A stretch of 64,000 bases of DNA. Source: Methylaequor sp045563055. GTDB lineage: Bacteria > Pseudomonadota > Alphaproteobacteria > Methylaequorales > Methylaequoraceae. Below the pieces are notes generated by a model. The model searched no databases, was not told where the DNA came from, and saw nothing but the letters and a program-made list of their open reading frames with translations. The stretch covers positions 1 to 64,000 of the forward strand of contig JBJKUR010000012.1 of the NCBI GenBank assembly GCA_045563055.1. The letters run 5' to 3'. This document shows, piece after piece, positions 1-9,712 of this stretch. The position numbers were made by a program, and so were the translations under genes. Position 1 is the first letter of the stretch, and the number at the start of each line of letters is the position of its first letter.

Positions 1-2451
1 ATGGAAAAGTTTTTAAACTTAATTTCTGTTGAACCAGACATTGCAAAAGTTCCCTTTATGATTGATTCATCCAAATGGTCTGTAATTGAATCAGGCCTCA
101 AGTGTATACAAGGAAAGGCGATTGTTAACTCAATAAGTTTAAAGGAAGGCGAAAAGATTTTTCTCGAACAAGCATCTAAAATACAAGCATATGGAGCGGC
201 GGTTGTAGTGATGGCTTTCGATGAAAAAGGGCAAGCAGATAATATTGATAGAAAATATCAAATTTGTAAAAGAGCCTATGAACTATTAACTAAGAAAATA
301 AATTTTTTAAAACAAGACATAATTTTTGACCCTAATATATTCGCTGTTGCAACTGGCATCGAAGAACATAATAATTATGCATTAGATTTCTTTGAGGCTA
401 CAAGATTAATAAAAAAAAATCTTCCTATGGCAAGAGTATCCGGGGGGTTGTCAAATGTTTCTTTTAGTTTTAGAGGTAATAATCAAGTAAGGGAAGCAAT
501 GCATTCTTGTTTCCTTTATCATGCTATCAAAGCCGGACTTGATATGGCTATTGTCAACGCAGGACAAATCACCATATATGAGCAAATCCCCAAAGATTTG
601 AAAAATTGTGTAGAGGATGTTTTTTTTAATCGCCACCAGCAGGCTACCGAAAATTTGATAGAAATCTCAAAAAAATATTCTGGCAATAAAGAAAAAAAGA
701 AAATTGATAAAAAATGGAGGCAAAAAAAATTAGCAAAAAAAGTTGAATATGCTTTAGTTAATGGAATTAATGAATTTATAGAACAAGATACTGAGGAACT
801 CAGGAAAAAATTTAAAAGTCCACTAGAAATCATAGAGGGTCCTCTTATGGATGGAATGAATGTTGTTGGAGACCTCTTTGGTTCCGGAAAAATGTTTCTA
901 CCACAGGTGGTTAAATCGGCTAGGGTTATGAAACAATCTGTAGCATACCTTCTACCCTTCATGGAAAATACAGAACAAAAGAAATCATTTAAGGGAAAGA
1001 TTCTTTTGGCTACAGTAAAGGGTGATGTTCATGACATTGGTAAAAATATAGTGGGTGTAGTTTTACAATGTAATAACTTTGAAATTATAGATTTAGGAGT
1101 TATGGTCTCTGCTAACGAAATTATAGAAACAGCAATTAAAGAGAATGTTGATTTAATAGGACTATCAGGCCTTATAACCCCGAGTTTAGATGAGATGTGT
1201 TTTGTTGCAAGTGAACTACAGAGAAATAAAGTGAATAAACCTTTATTAATCGGTGGTGCAACAACGAGTAAAATGCATACTGCTATAAAAATAGATCCTT
1301 TATATAATTTTGGAGTTTGTCATGTCAACGATGCCTCAAAAGCAGTTTCAGTAGCCTCTACTATGATATCAAAAAGTAAATGCATGGCTTTCGTGGAATC
1401 CTTAAAAAATGAATATTCTAATATGAGACAAAACTATTTTAAAAAGGATAAAGTTAATGAAAATAACATTGATAGTTGTAGGAAAAATAAATTTATTTTT
1501 GACTGGAAAAACTATAAACCAAAAATCCCTAAAATTACTTCCAAAGAAATAATAAAAGAATTCTCAATTGAGGAAGTTCTTGAATATGTAGATTGGAAAC
1601 CATTTTTTCAGGCATGGGAGCTTCATGGTGATTACCCAGAAATACTTAAAGATAATTTGGTTGGAAAAGCTGCCAGAGATCTTTGGAATGATGCACAACA
1701 AATGCTTGAGAAGATAATTAAAGAAAAACTGATAAAACTTTCTGCAGTTTTTGGGTTTTGGCCTGCTAACTCTGATGGAGACGATGTTTACATTTTTAAA
1801 GATGAAAATAGAGATAAGCCATTTAAAAAATTTCATTTTCTTAGGCAACAAATTAGTAGAAAAAACTCTGTTCGACCAAATTTCTGCCTCGCAGATTTTG
1901 TGGCACCAATAGGGATAAGTCAGGACTATCTTGGAGCATTTTTAGTTTCGGCAGGACCTGGAATAGAGTCGTTATCATTAGAATTTGAGAAAAAGAATGA
2001 TGATTATAACTCTATTTTGGTTAAATCTCTGGGAGATAGAATGGCAGAGGGTTTGGCTGAAATGCTTCATCAACAAGTCAGAAAAAATTTTTGGGGTTAC
2101 TCAACTGATGAAAAATTAAGTAACAAGGATTTAATATCAGAGAAATTTTTAGGGATAAGGCCGGCCCCGGGATATCCAGCATGCCCAGATCATACAGAAA
2201 AGAAAACACTGTTTGAACTGTTGAAAGTAAAAAACAACCTTAAAGTAAAGCTAACAGAGAGTTTTGCAATGACACCTGCTAGTTCAGTTTCAGGGTTATA
2301 CTTTGCGCATCCGGAGTCCAGTTATTTTGGAGTTGGAAAAATTTATGAAGATCAGGTTAAAGATTATGCTAAAAGGAAAAACATTGACAAAGTTGTTGCT
2401 GAGAAGTGGCTTGGTTCAAATCTGGGTTATTCTCCTAATGGAGTAAATTAG
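1..2451 (+). CDS. metH: Cobalamin-dependent methionine synthase, C-terminal two thirds (cut by left edge)
   Basis: Transfers a methyl group from 5-methyltetrahydrofolate to homocysteine through cobalamin, in the cytoplasm. The visible 816 residues begin inside the pterin-binding domain (roughly 1-215) and continue into the four-helix cobalamin cap (about 250-325). The B12 Rossmann domain follows, with DVHDIGKNI at 342-350 whose His is the lower cobalt ligand, and then the SAM-dependent reactivation domain with RPAPGYPACPDHTEK near 720-734. The family is usually about 1200 residues with an N-terminal homocysteine/zinc domain. Roughly 400 residues therefore lie left of the window, and the Met at base 1 is not a supported start. 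The TAG stop overlaps the GTG of the next gene by one base, which suggests co-transcription. A split metH in which the homocysteine domain is a separate gene cannot be excluded from this window. Confidence 0.96.
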   Translation: MEKFLNLISVEPDIAKVPFMIDSSKWSVIESGLKCIQGKAIVNSISLKEGEKIFLEQASKIQAYGAAVVVMAFDEKGQADNIDRKYQICKRAYELLTKKINFLKQDIIFDPNIFAVATGIEEHNNYALDFFEATRLIKKNLPMARVSGGLSNVSFSFRGNNQVREAMHSCFLYHAIKAGLDMAIVNAGQITIYEQIPKDLKNCVEDVFFNRHQQATENLIEISKKYSGNKEKKKIDKKWRQKKLAKKVEYALVNGINEFIEQDTEELRKKFKSPLEIIEGPLMDGMNVVGDLFGSGKMFLPQVVKSARVMKQSVAYLLPFMENTEQKKSFKGKILLATVKGDVHDIGKNIVGVVLQCNNFEIIDLGVMVSANEIIETAIKENVDLIGLSGLITPSLDEMCFVASELQRNKVNKPLLIGGATTSKMHTAIKIDPLYNFGVCHVNDASKAVSVASTMISKSKCMAFVESLKNEYSNMRQNYFKKDKVNENNIDSCRKNKFIFDWKNYKPKIPKITSKEIIKEFSIEEVLEYVDWKPFFQAWELHGDYPEILKDNLVGKAARDLWNDAQQMLEKIIKEKLIKLSAVFGFWPANSDGDDVYIFKDENRDKPFKKFHFLRQQISRKNSVRPNFCLADFVAPIGISQDYLGAFLVSAGPGIESLSLEFEKKNDDYNSILVKSLGDRMAEGLAEMLHQQVRKNFWGYSTDEKLSNKDLISEKFLGIRPAPGYPACPDHTEKKTLFELLKVKNNLKVKLTESFAMTPASSVSGLYFAHPESSYFGVGKIYEDQVKDYAKRKNIDKVVAEKWLGSNLGYSPNGVN

Positions 2452-4601
2452 TGCTTTCTAATGATAAAATAAACCTTCCAGAACCGGAATTTTTAATCAA
2501 TTTAAACAAACAACAAAAAAGTGCCGTTCTAAATACAGAGGGTCCTTTACTTGTACTCTCTGGAGCAGGAACTGGAAAGACAAGAGTTCTTACATCAAGG
2601 TTGGCGAGTATAATTTATAAAAGAAAAGCAAAGATCTCAGAGGTATTTTGTGTAACCTTCACAAACAAAGCTGCAATTGAGATGAAAAATAGAGTTGAAA
2701 GTATACTTAAACATCCAGTCGAGGGTATGTTCATTGGCACATTTCACTCCATAGGTTTAAGGATTCTAAGAAAGCATGCTGAGTTAGTTGGGCTGAAGAG
2801 TGACTTTACTATTTTGGATAAAGATGATCAACTAAGGTTGGTAAAGCAAGTGATTTCATTTAAAGAATTAGATCCAAAAATTCATCCACCTAAAAATTAT
2901 CTATATATGATTGATCATGTAAAAAATGCAGGGCTTGAAATAAATAAAGTTTCAAATCATAGATTTGAAACTGAGACAAAAGGAAAATTTGGAGAGATTT
3001 ATCAAACTTACCAAGACAGGTTATTAAATTATAACTCTGTGGATTTTGGAGATTTAATATTGCTACCAATAAAATTATTTTCTGAAAATAGCGAAGTCCT
3101 AGATTTTTATCAAAAAAAATTTAAATATACTTTAGTTGATGAGTATCAAGATACTAATGCTGCTCAATATATACTGTTAAGATTTTTAACTGAAAATAAT
3201 CAAAATATATGTTGTGTGGGAGATGAAGATCAATCCATCTATGGATGGAGAGGGGCTCAATTAAAAAACATTCTCAATTTTGAAAAAGATTTTAAAAATT
3301 CCAAAATTATCAGGCTTGAACAAAATTACAGATCAACAGGAAACATTCTCAAAGCTGCGTCATCGATCATTTCTGAAAATAAAGAAAGAATTGGGAAAAA
3401 CCTATGGACTTCTGATGTTGAAGGTGCCCCTGTAGTAATTAATAACCTTGAGGACGATGAGTATGAGGCAATGTTTTTGGCAGAAAAAATACAAGAATTT
3501 AAAAAAAAAAAAATTAGACTTTCAAACATTGCAATACTTACCAGAGCAAGTTTTCAGTTTAAAGATATTGAGGATAGATTTCTTAAAGAAAATATTAAAT
3601 ATAAAGTTGTTGGTGGTTTAAGGTTCTATGAGAGAGCGGAAATAAAAGATGCTCTGTCATATTTTAGATTGCTCATAAATAAATCAGATAACTTATCTTT
3701 AGAAAGAATAATAAATATTCCAAAAAGAGGATTAGGAAAAGCTTTCTTAAAATCTATTTACGAAATTTCTAATAATAGGGAAATTTCATTATTTGATGCT
3801 CTAAAAGTTTGTATTGAATCAGAACTAATAAATTTATCTAAAATAGAGAAACTTAATTCCTTTATAAATATTGTAGATAGACACACTTCTATGCTTAAAA
3901 ATAAAAGCCACTTTGAGGTTGCCGGTTCTTTACTAGATGATGTTGGTTATACCGAAATGTTACAAAATGAGAAGACTCCCGAATCTGAAGGTCGATTAGA
4001 AAATCTTAAAAAATTAATAACAGATATTAAGAATAGAAGGTCAATAGATGAATTTTTAGAGGAGGTTAGTTTATTAATTGATAACTCAAGTCAAGACAAC
4101 AAATCAGAAAGAGTTTCTTTGATGACATTACATAGTGCAAAAGGTCTAGAGTTTGATTATGTTTTTCTTCCAGGGTGGGAAGAAGGAATATTTCCAAATC
4201 AAAGAAACATGGATGAATATGGAAACAAGGGTCTTGAAGAAGAAAGAAGGCTTGCATACGTTGGGATAACAAGAGCAAGAAAAAAACTTTCAATATCTTA
4301 CGTAAATTTTAGAAAACAATATAATTATAGTATTTACAGATCAATACCATCAAGATTTTTATCCGAGCTCCCTAAAAAAAACTGCAAAGTAATCCAAGTT
4401 ACTAAAAATCTGGAAAAGGTAAAAAACAAAATGGTGGAATATTCAAGTCTAAAATTTCAAGTTGGTGATAAGATTTCCCATAATGAATTTGGGTATGGAA
4501 CAATATTAGGAATTTCAGAGGATAAATTACAGATTAGATTTGAAAACTCTAATGAGGTGATCAAAATTTTCTCAAATTATGTTACAAAATTGAAAAGTTG
4601 A
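2451..4601 (+). CDS. uvrD: UvrD/PcrA-type superfamily I DNA helicase
   Basis: An ATP-dependent 3'-5' DNA helicase acting in nucleotide-excision and mismatch repair and in clearing replication or transcription obstacles. The 716 residues carry the complete SF1 motif set: Walker A GAGTGKT at 38-44, Walker B VDEYQDTN near 229-236, GDEDQSIYGWRGA near 257-269, LEQNYRS, TLHSAKGLEF near 559-568 and YVGITRARKKL near 603-613. The last 50 residues form the Tudor-like C-terminal domain typical of PcrA/UvrD (FQVGDKISHNEFGYG). Length is normal for the family. The start is GTG at 2451, overlapping the metH stop by one base. The next gene overlaps the end by four bases, so translational coupling is likely. 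Rep is an alternative name, but the C-terminal domain favours UvrD/PcrA. Confidence 0.95.
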   Translation: MLSNDKINLPEPEFLINLNKQQKSAVLNTEGPLLVLSGAGTGKTRVLTSRLASIIYKRKAKISEVFCVTFTNKAAIEMKNRVESILKHPVEGMFIGTFHSIGLRILRKHAELVGLKSDFTILDKDDQLRLVKQVISFKELDPKIHPPKNYLYMIDHVKNAGLEINKVSNHRFETETKGKFGEIYQTYQDRLLNYNSVDFGDLILLPIKLFSENSEVLDFYQKKFKYTLVDEYQDTNAAQYILLRFLTENNQNICCVGDEDQSIYGWRGAQLKNILNFEKDFKNSKIIRLEQNYRSTGNILKAASSIISENKERIGKNLWTSDVEGAPVVINNLEDDEYEAMFLAEKIQEFKKKKIRLSNIAILTRASFQFKDIEDRFLKENIKYKVVGGLRFYERAEIKDALSYFRLLINKSDNLSLERIINIPKRGLGKAFLKSIYEISNNREISLFDALKVCIESELINLSKIEKLNSFINIVDRHTSMLKNKSHFEVAGSLLDDVGYTEMLQNEKTPESEGRLENLKKLITDIKNRRSIDEFLEEVSLLIDNSSQDNKSERVSLMTLHSAKGLEFDYVFLPGWEEGIFPNQRNMDEYGNKGLEEERRLAYVGITRARKKLSISYVNFRKQYNYSIYRSIPSRFLSELPKKNCKVIQVTKNLEKVKNKMVEYSSLKFQVGDKISHNEFGYGTILGISEDKLQIRFENSNEVIKIFSNYVTKLKS

Positions 4602-5428
4602 AGAAAATTATAGTAAATATAAATCTTAGTCAAAAACCAAAAGCAATAAAACTATTAGAGGAACATGAAAATTTGTCAATTTTTGAAAGAGATGATTCAT
4701 TAGAAGTTGAATTTTTTTTTTGGGATTCATTTATTCCTCCAAATATTTTGAAAAAGATAGAAGATCAGTTTGGGAGAATAAAATTAAAAAAGATTAGAAC
4801 TAAAAATTGGTTATTAGAAAATAAAAAAGATGATGTTGGGATTGAAAGTGAATTCTTCTTTATTTCACAAGGCTTTTTAAAAAAAAAAAAAAAAAAGTTT
4901 TACTTGCAGATTCCAGCTAGCAATGCCTTTGGGACGGGTTCTCATGAATCCACGTTTCTAGCTCTAAGAAGTTTAGAATATCTTTTCAAGAAAAACGATT
5001 TTAATACCATATTAGATATGGGAACTGGAACTGGTATTTTATCATTTGCAGCTAGATTGATGACTAGTTCCGAGGTATTTGCTATTGATGTAGATAAGAA
5101 TGCTGAGAAATGTTTTTTAAAAAATATTAAATTAAATAAGCTGAACAATATCTTTTTTTCTAGAAACAATGGTTTTAAAAGTAAAATATTAAAGGATAAA
5201 AAATTTGATTTAATTGTTTCCAATATGTTATTAAGAAATCACGAGGGCTTAATTAAAAAATATGCGATAAACTTAAAAAAAAATGGTTTCGTCGTTATAT
5301 CGGGCATTTTAGATGACCAATGCAATCAATTATTGCAAAGTTTGTATAAGTTTAATTTTTTTATCTCTAAAAAGTTCACATTAAATAATTGGGTGTCCTT
5401 AATATTAAAAAAAAGTGGTAACTTATGA
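4598..5428 (+). CDS. prmA: Ribosomal protein L11 methyltransferase
   Basis: A SAM-dependent methyltransferase that modifies lysines and the N-terminus of ribosomal protein L11. The 276-aa protein has a poorly conserved N-terminal substrate-recognition domain and a class I methyltransferase core. The core shows NAFGTGSHEST at about 108-118, the SAM loop LDMGTGTGIL at about 139-148, and SNMLLRNH at about 207-214 where homologues usually have (A/S)N(I/L)L. The start is TTG at 4598 in a TTGA overlap with the uvrD stop; no other start fits the domain. An uninterrupted run of 18 A at 4879-4896 encodes six consecutive lysines just before the core and could be prone to slippage. The gene sits in the metH-uvrD-prmA-aminopeptidase operon. 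Confidence 0.93.
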   Translation: MKKIIVNINLSQKPKAIKLLEEHENLSIFERDDSLEVEFFFWDSFIPPNILKKIEDQFGRIKLKKIRTKNWLLENKKDDVGIESEFFFISQGFLKKKKKKFYLQIPASNAFGTGSHESTFLALRSLEYLFKKNDFNTILDMGTGTGILSFAARLMTSSEVFAIDVDKNAEKCFLKNIKLNKLNNIFFSRNNGFKSKILKDKKFDLIVSNMLLRNHEGLIKKYAINLKKNGFVVISGILDDQCNQLLQSLYKFNFFISKKFTLNNWVSLILKKSGNL

Positions 5429-7158
5429 ATAAAAGAATTTCTAAGGTTTTTAAAAAATTATCTAAAGAAAAAGTTGATTATTACCTTATTTCATCAAAAG
5501 ATGAATATTTAAATGAGTATGCACCATCTCATAAAAGAAGGCTTGAATGGTTGATCAACTTTAAGGGTTCAAACGGTATTGCGCTGATTTCAAAGAAAAA
5601 ACAATTTTTTTTCACTGACGGAAGGTATTTGGTACAGGCAGAGAAAGAAATCGATAAAAATTTTCACATCATAAACTCAAATTTACAAGATATATTCTCA
5701 GTAATTGCAAATAATGTTAATGGTAAGAAAATTTTAGTTGATTTTAAAATATTTAGTATAGGATTTATAGAGAAATTAATACTAACAGCTAAATTAAATT
5801 CAAATGAAGTTATTCATGATAAAGAGAATTTAATTGATCAACTATGGATTAATCGCCCAAAAGAACACAAGAGAAAATTCTTTTTTTTGAAAAAAAGTCT
5901 TTATGGATTGAGTGTAAAAAATAAAATAAAAAAAGTATTCGATAATTATAATTACGATTATTTTATATTATCATCCTCTGATTCAATTTGTTGGCTCTTA
6001 AACATTAGAGGTTATGATCTTCCCGAAACACCCGTAATTTTCTCGAAGCTAATTTTATCCAAAACGCATACCAAGTTATTTCTTGATTTAGAGAAAGTTC
6101 CAAAGCTTAAAAATAAAGGTAATATTTCGTATCACGATATTAATAAATTCTCAGATCATATTATTGATATTCCAAAAAAATCCTCGATTTTATTAGATAA
6201 TATGACTCCCTATTATTATTACGACTTAATGAATGAAAGAGGCTTGCTACCAACTGTTTCTGAGGATCCATGTAAATTAATTAAAAGCAAAAAAAATTCA
6301 ACTGAGATTGAAAATACATTTAAAGCTCATAAATTTGATGGGATTGCTCTTACAAAATTCTTCTTTTGGCTTGATAAAGCTAAATTTATTCCCTCTTTAA
6401 CAGAACTACTTGTATCAAAAAAATTAAGGGAAATAAGGAGTCAGTGTAAAAGTTTCTTTTCCCAAAGTTTTGAAACAATTTCTGCAGTAGGATCTAATGG
6501 TTCAATTATTCATTATAACCCAAATTCTAATAATCAAAAATTAAAGTCTGGAAAACTATATTTATGTGACTCTGGGGCGCAATATTTTGAAGGAACTACA
6601 GATGTTACTCGAACCATTCATTTAGGCAATGAACAGCCAAAAAAAGAATTTATTGAGAATTATACTAGAGTATTGATGGGACATATTGATTTAGCAAAAA
6701 TGAAGTTTCCACTAGGAACAACAGGAAGCCAGTTGGATAGCATTGCAAGATATTATTTGTGGAAATATGGCATGGATTATGACCATGGTACTGGTCACGG
6801 GGTTGGAAGCTTTCTGAGTGTTCATGAAGGTCCACAATCAATATCTAAAAATTACAGTAAAGTCAAGTTAGAGGAAGGAATGATATTGTCAAACGAACCT
6901 GGATTTTATAAAAAAAATAAATACGGAATTAGAATTGAGAGCTTGGTGCTTGTTACAAAATCCAGTTACAAAGATTTTTTAGAGTTTAAAACCCTTACAC
7001 TCTTTCCTTATGAGAGAGACTTAATTAAAGTTAACCTTTTAAATAATGAGCAAAGAACCTGGATTAATAATTATCATAGTTATGTGTATAAAAAACTTTC
7101 TCGATCGCTACTAAATGATCATAGAAAGTGGTTATTTAGAAAAACAAGAACTATTTAA
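5425..7158 (+). CDS. pepP: Xaa-Pro aminopeptidase (aminopeptidase P, M24B family)
   Basis: Removes an N-terminal residue preceding proline from peptides, using a dinuclear metal centre. The 577 residues match the long three-domain type: two creatinase-like N-terminal domains (about 1-300), then the pita-bread catalytic domain (about 300-520) and a C-terminal extension with WINNYH. Metal ligands are visible in order: the two Asp of CDSGAQYFEGTTDVTRT near 381-397, His in HGTGHGVGS near 453-461, Glu in NEPGFY near 490, and Glu in GIRIESL near 505. The ATG start is supported by an ATGA overlap with the prmA stop. The gene ends 17 bases before the convergent recN. The aminopeptidase P family assignment is firm; the E. 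coli-style symbol is approximate. Confidence 0.92.
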   Translation: MNKRISKVFKKLSKEKVDYYLISSKDEYLNEYAPSHKRRLEWLINFKGSNGIALISKKKQFFFTDGRYLVQAEKEIDKNFHIINSNLQDIFSVIANNVNGKKILVDFKIFSIGFIEKLILTAKLNSNEVIHDKENLIDQLWINRPKEHKRKFFFLKKSLYGLSVKNKIKKVFDNYNYDYFILSSSDSICWLLNIRGYDLPETPVIFSKLILSKTHTKLFLDLEKVPKLKNKGNISYHDINKFSDHIIDIPKKSSILLDNMTPYYYYDLMNERGLLPTVSEDPCKLIKSKKNSTEIENTFKAHKFDGIALTKFFFWLDKAKFIPSLTELLVSKKLREIRSQCKSFFSQSFETISAVGSNGSIIHYNPNSNNQKLKSGKLYLCDSGAQYFEGTTDVTRTIHLGNEQPKKEFIENYTRVLMGHIDLAKMKFPLGTTGSQLDSIARYYLWKYGMDYDHGTGHGVGSFLSVHEGPQSISKNYSKVKLEEGMILSNEPGFYKKNKYGIRIESLVLVTKSSYKDFLEFKTLTLFPYERDLIKVNLLNNEQRTWINNYHSYVYKKLSRSLLNDHRKWLFRKTRTI

Positions 7159-7175
7159 GTTTTCAGATTTAAACT

Positions 7176-8834
7176 CTATGATGCACCTTCCATTAATTTA
7201 ACAGCTGCATTTATAGCTTCACTAGTTATTTCTTTTCCAGAAAGCATTCTAGCAATCTCTGTGATTTTTTCTTCTTTACCAAGTTTTATGACATTAATTT
7301 TAGCCCCGTCTTTATTTGTTTTTTTGTTGACTAAAAAATGATTTACTCCTAAAGATGCCACTTGAGGTGAGTGAGTGACGACAAGTATTTGCCTTTTATT
7401 ACCAAGTTTTCTCAATCTTTCACCAACGGCTGTTGATACAGCGCCACCGATGCCACTATCAACTTCATCAAAAATAATTGTTGAATTATTTTGAGTTTCA
7501 GCAGTTACTTTTATCGCTAATGCAATTCTACATAATTCTCCACCTGAGGAAATTTTTTTTATCTCATCCATTTTTGATTTTGGATTGGTTTGAATATTAA
7601 ATATTACTTGATCCTTCCCTAATTCGTTTCTTTCACATTCATTAATTATTGTTTTAAATTTGGCATTCTCAAGTTTGAGGTCAGGAAATTCAAGGTTAAT
7701 TTTTTCATCTAAAATTTGAGATTTTCTTTTTCTCATTTCTGAGACTCTTTGACATTTCATTAAATATTTATTTTCGATCTCTTCAAGGCTTATGGATAAT
7801 TTTTTAAGATGACCTTCTTTATTATCAGTCAATTCAATTTTTCTCTCAAATTCTTCTAACTTTAGATATAAATTGTTTTCATCAGTATTATGTTTTTGCG
7901 AAAGTTTTCTAAAAGTTGCAACTCTTTCATCAATTGACTCTAAAGAATTTTTTTCATGTTGATTATTAATAATTAATTCAAACATTTTAGTTATTTCACA
8001 AATCTCTAGAAGTATCGAGTCTAACTTTTCAATGCCTTTATTTGTTTCATCATCAAGAAGTTCTTTAACTTGCGATAATAAATTTATATTTTTAGATATT
8101 AGTTTTTCAATACCAGGGGGGTCTTCTCTAGTAAAATTTTCAATACTCGAAGAAAGTATGTCATAAATTTTTCTAGAGTTTTGTAAAATTTTTCTTTTTT
8201 GATCTAATTCTGAGAATTCATTCGCCTCTGGGTTTAATAGCTTGAGTTCTTTTAAAAAAAACTCATGCTCTGAGCGTTGGTTGTTGGTCTCATTAAAGGA
8301 AGATAGTTGCATGTTGTAATTTTCTTTTATTTTTTTGAAATCATCCCATAAACTTGATAACTCTGCTAACTCTTCCTGGTATTCTCCAAAATCATCCAAG
8401 GTATTGATATGCGTTGAGTTATCTAAAAGACCCTGTTCTGAAAATTGACTATGAATTTCTATTATGTGTTTAGAAATATCTTTTAGTGTACTTAAGCTTA
8501 CAACATTCTCATTTATCAGAGCTTTACTTTTACCATCAATTTCAATAATTCGCTTTAAAACAACTCCACCTTCATAATCTATTCCTAAATCCTTTAAATA
8601 TTCTTGGACTTTATTAAAATCAGAAATGTCTATTAATGCTGAAATAATTGTTTTTTTTTGATTATCTGGTTTTAAATTTGACTTCATTCTAGCGCCAGAT
8701 AATAGATCTAAAGACTCGAGAATCATTGACTTTCCAGCTCCTGTTTCTCCAGTTAAAACACAGAGCCCTGAACTAAATTCTAATTCTATGTTATCTATAA
8801 GCATTAAATTTGTTATTGTTAAATGTCTAATCAT
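7176..8834 (-). CDS. recN: DNA repair protein RecN
   Basis: An SMC-like ATPase involved in recombinational repair of double-strand breaks. The 552-aa protein has an N-terminal ATP-binding half with GETGAGKSMI at about 29-38, long coiled-coil arms rich in Glu, Lys and Leu, and a C-terminal half with the ABC-type signature SSGGELCR and Walker B FDEVDSGIGG. Length is normal for RecN. It is the last gene of the long minus-strand cell-wall/division cluster and lies two bases after bamD; lpxC-bamD-recN is a common alphaproteobacterial tail of this cluster. The ligA that often follows is absent here and a plus-strand gene converges instead. Confidence 0.96.
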   Translation of the reverse strand: MIRHLTITNLMLIDNIELEFSSGLCVLTGETGAGKSMILESLDLLSGARMKSNLKPDNQKKTIISALIDISDFNKVQEYLKDLGIDYEGGVVLKRIIEIDGKSKALINENVVSLSTLKDISKHIIEIHSQFSEQGLLDNSTHINTLDDFGEYQEELAELSSLWDDFKKIKENYNMQLSSFNETNNQRSEHEFFLKELKLLNPEANEFSELDQKRKILQNSRKIYDILSSSIENFTREDPPGIEKLISKNINLLSQVKELLDDETNKGIEKLDSILLEICEITKMFELIINNQHEKNSLESIDERVATFRKLSQKHNTDENNLYLKLEEFERKIELTDNKEGHLKKLSISLEEIENKYLMKCQRVSEMRKRKSQILDEKINLEFPDLKLENAKFKTIINECERNELGKDQVIFNIQTNPKSKMDEIKKISSGGELCRIALAIKVTAETQNNSTIIFDEVDSGIGGAVSTAVGERLRKLGNKRQILVVTHSPQVASLGVNHFLVNKKTNKDGAKINVIKLGKEEKITEIARMLSGKEITSEAINAAVKLMEGAS

Positions 8835-8836
8835 AT

Positions 8837-9673
8837 TTAGATAAGATCGAAATCAGCTGATTTAAGTTTATCTAAATCAAGTTGTTTTTTTTTATATTTT
8901 TTAAGATTTTTATTTAAGTTATATTTTTTAACTAAGCTCAAGCCTTCCCTTTTCCAAGCTGAATTTGGAAAATTGAACTCTAAGATTTTGTACAAGTAGT
9001 ATGATTGTTTTACTAACCCCAGAGATAAATAGGATTCTATCAACCTATAGATTGATTCTGGGATTAACGTTGACTTTTGATATTCAATTAAGACTACCTT
9101 ATATCTTTTTATTGCAGCTAAATATTTTCCTTGTGATTGATAAAATTTACCAATTTTAATTTCTTTCGCAGCCAGATGATTTTTAAGTTTCTTAATATGT
9201 TTAGCAGACTTTTTTGCATATTTAGAATTTGGATACCTATTAATCAATTCAGAAAATTCATCAAATGCTCTTGAGGAAAACTTTTGGTCTAAATTAATAT
9301 CCGGTATTCTCTCAAAATAAGAATATGCTTTTAAATATATTGCATAAGGTATCATTGAATGATTTGGGTTAAGTTCAATGAACTTGCTCAAACTTAATAT
9401 GGCCTCATCATATTCATTAGCAGTATAATGAACAAATCCAGTTAAAAGTTGTCCCCGAGAAGCCCATGGTGAATACGGGTATTGAATTTCAAGTTCGGAA
9501 AAAATTTCAATCGCTTCATCAAATTCTTTTTTTTTTAATTGAGACATTGCTTTGTTGTATAACTTGACATCGTCTAGAGAAGAATAGTTGCTTTCAACTT
9601 TATCATTGGTAGAGCATGAAACAAGTATACACAAAATAAGAAAATTCAACAAATGTCTAAACATGTTGAACAT
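8837..9673 (-). CDS. bamD: Outer-membrane assembly lipoprotein BamD (ComL/YfiO)
   Basis: A lipoprotein subunit of the BAM complex that inserts beta-barrel proteins into the outer membrane. The N-terminus is a lipoprotein signal peptide with lipobox LVSC and the acylated Cys at residue 20. The rest (278 aa) consists of TPR-like helical repeats, for example YNKAMSQLKKKEFDEAIEIF at about 40-60 and further repeats to about 245, ending in a Lys-rich tail. The first ATG was taken; a second Met at residue 4 is equally possible, and neither has a clear Shine-Dalgarno sequence. Position between lpxC and recN is the usual one. Confidence 0.93.
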   Translation of the reverse strand: MFNMFRHLLNFLILCILVSCSTNDKVESNYSSLDDVKLYNKAMSQLKKKEFDEAIEIFSELEIQYPYSPWASRGQLLTGFVHYTANEYDEAILSLSKFIELNPNHSMIPYAIYLKAYSYFERIPDINLDQKFSSRAFDEFSELINRYPNSKYAKKSAKHIKKLKNHLAAKEIKIGKFYQSQGKYLAAIKRYKVVLIEYQKSTLIPESIYRLIESYLSLGLVKQSYYLYKILEFNFPNSAWKREGLSLVKKYNLNKNLKKYKKKQLDLDKLKSADFDLI

Positions 9674-9712
9674 TTTTAAATAAAATAATAATTTTTTAAA
9701 GAAGAATTTTTT

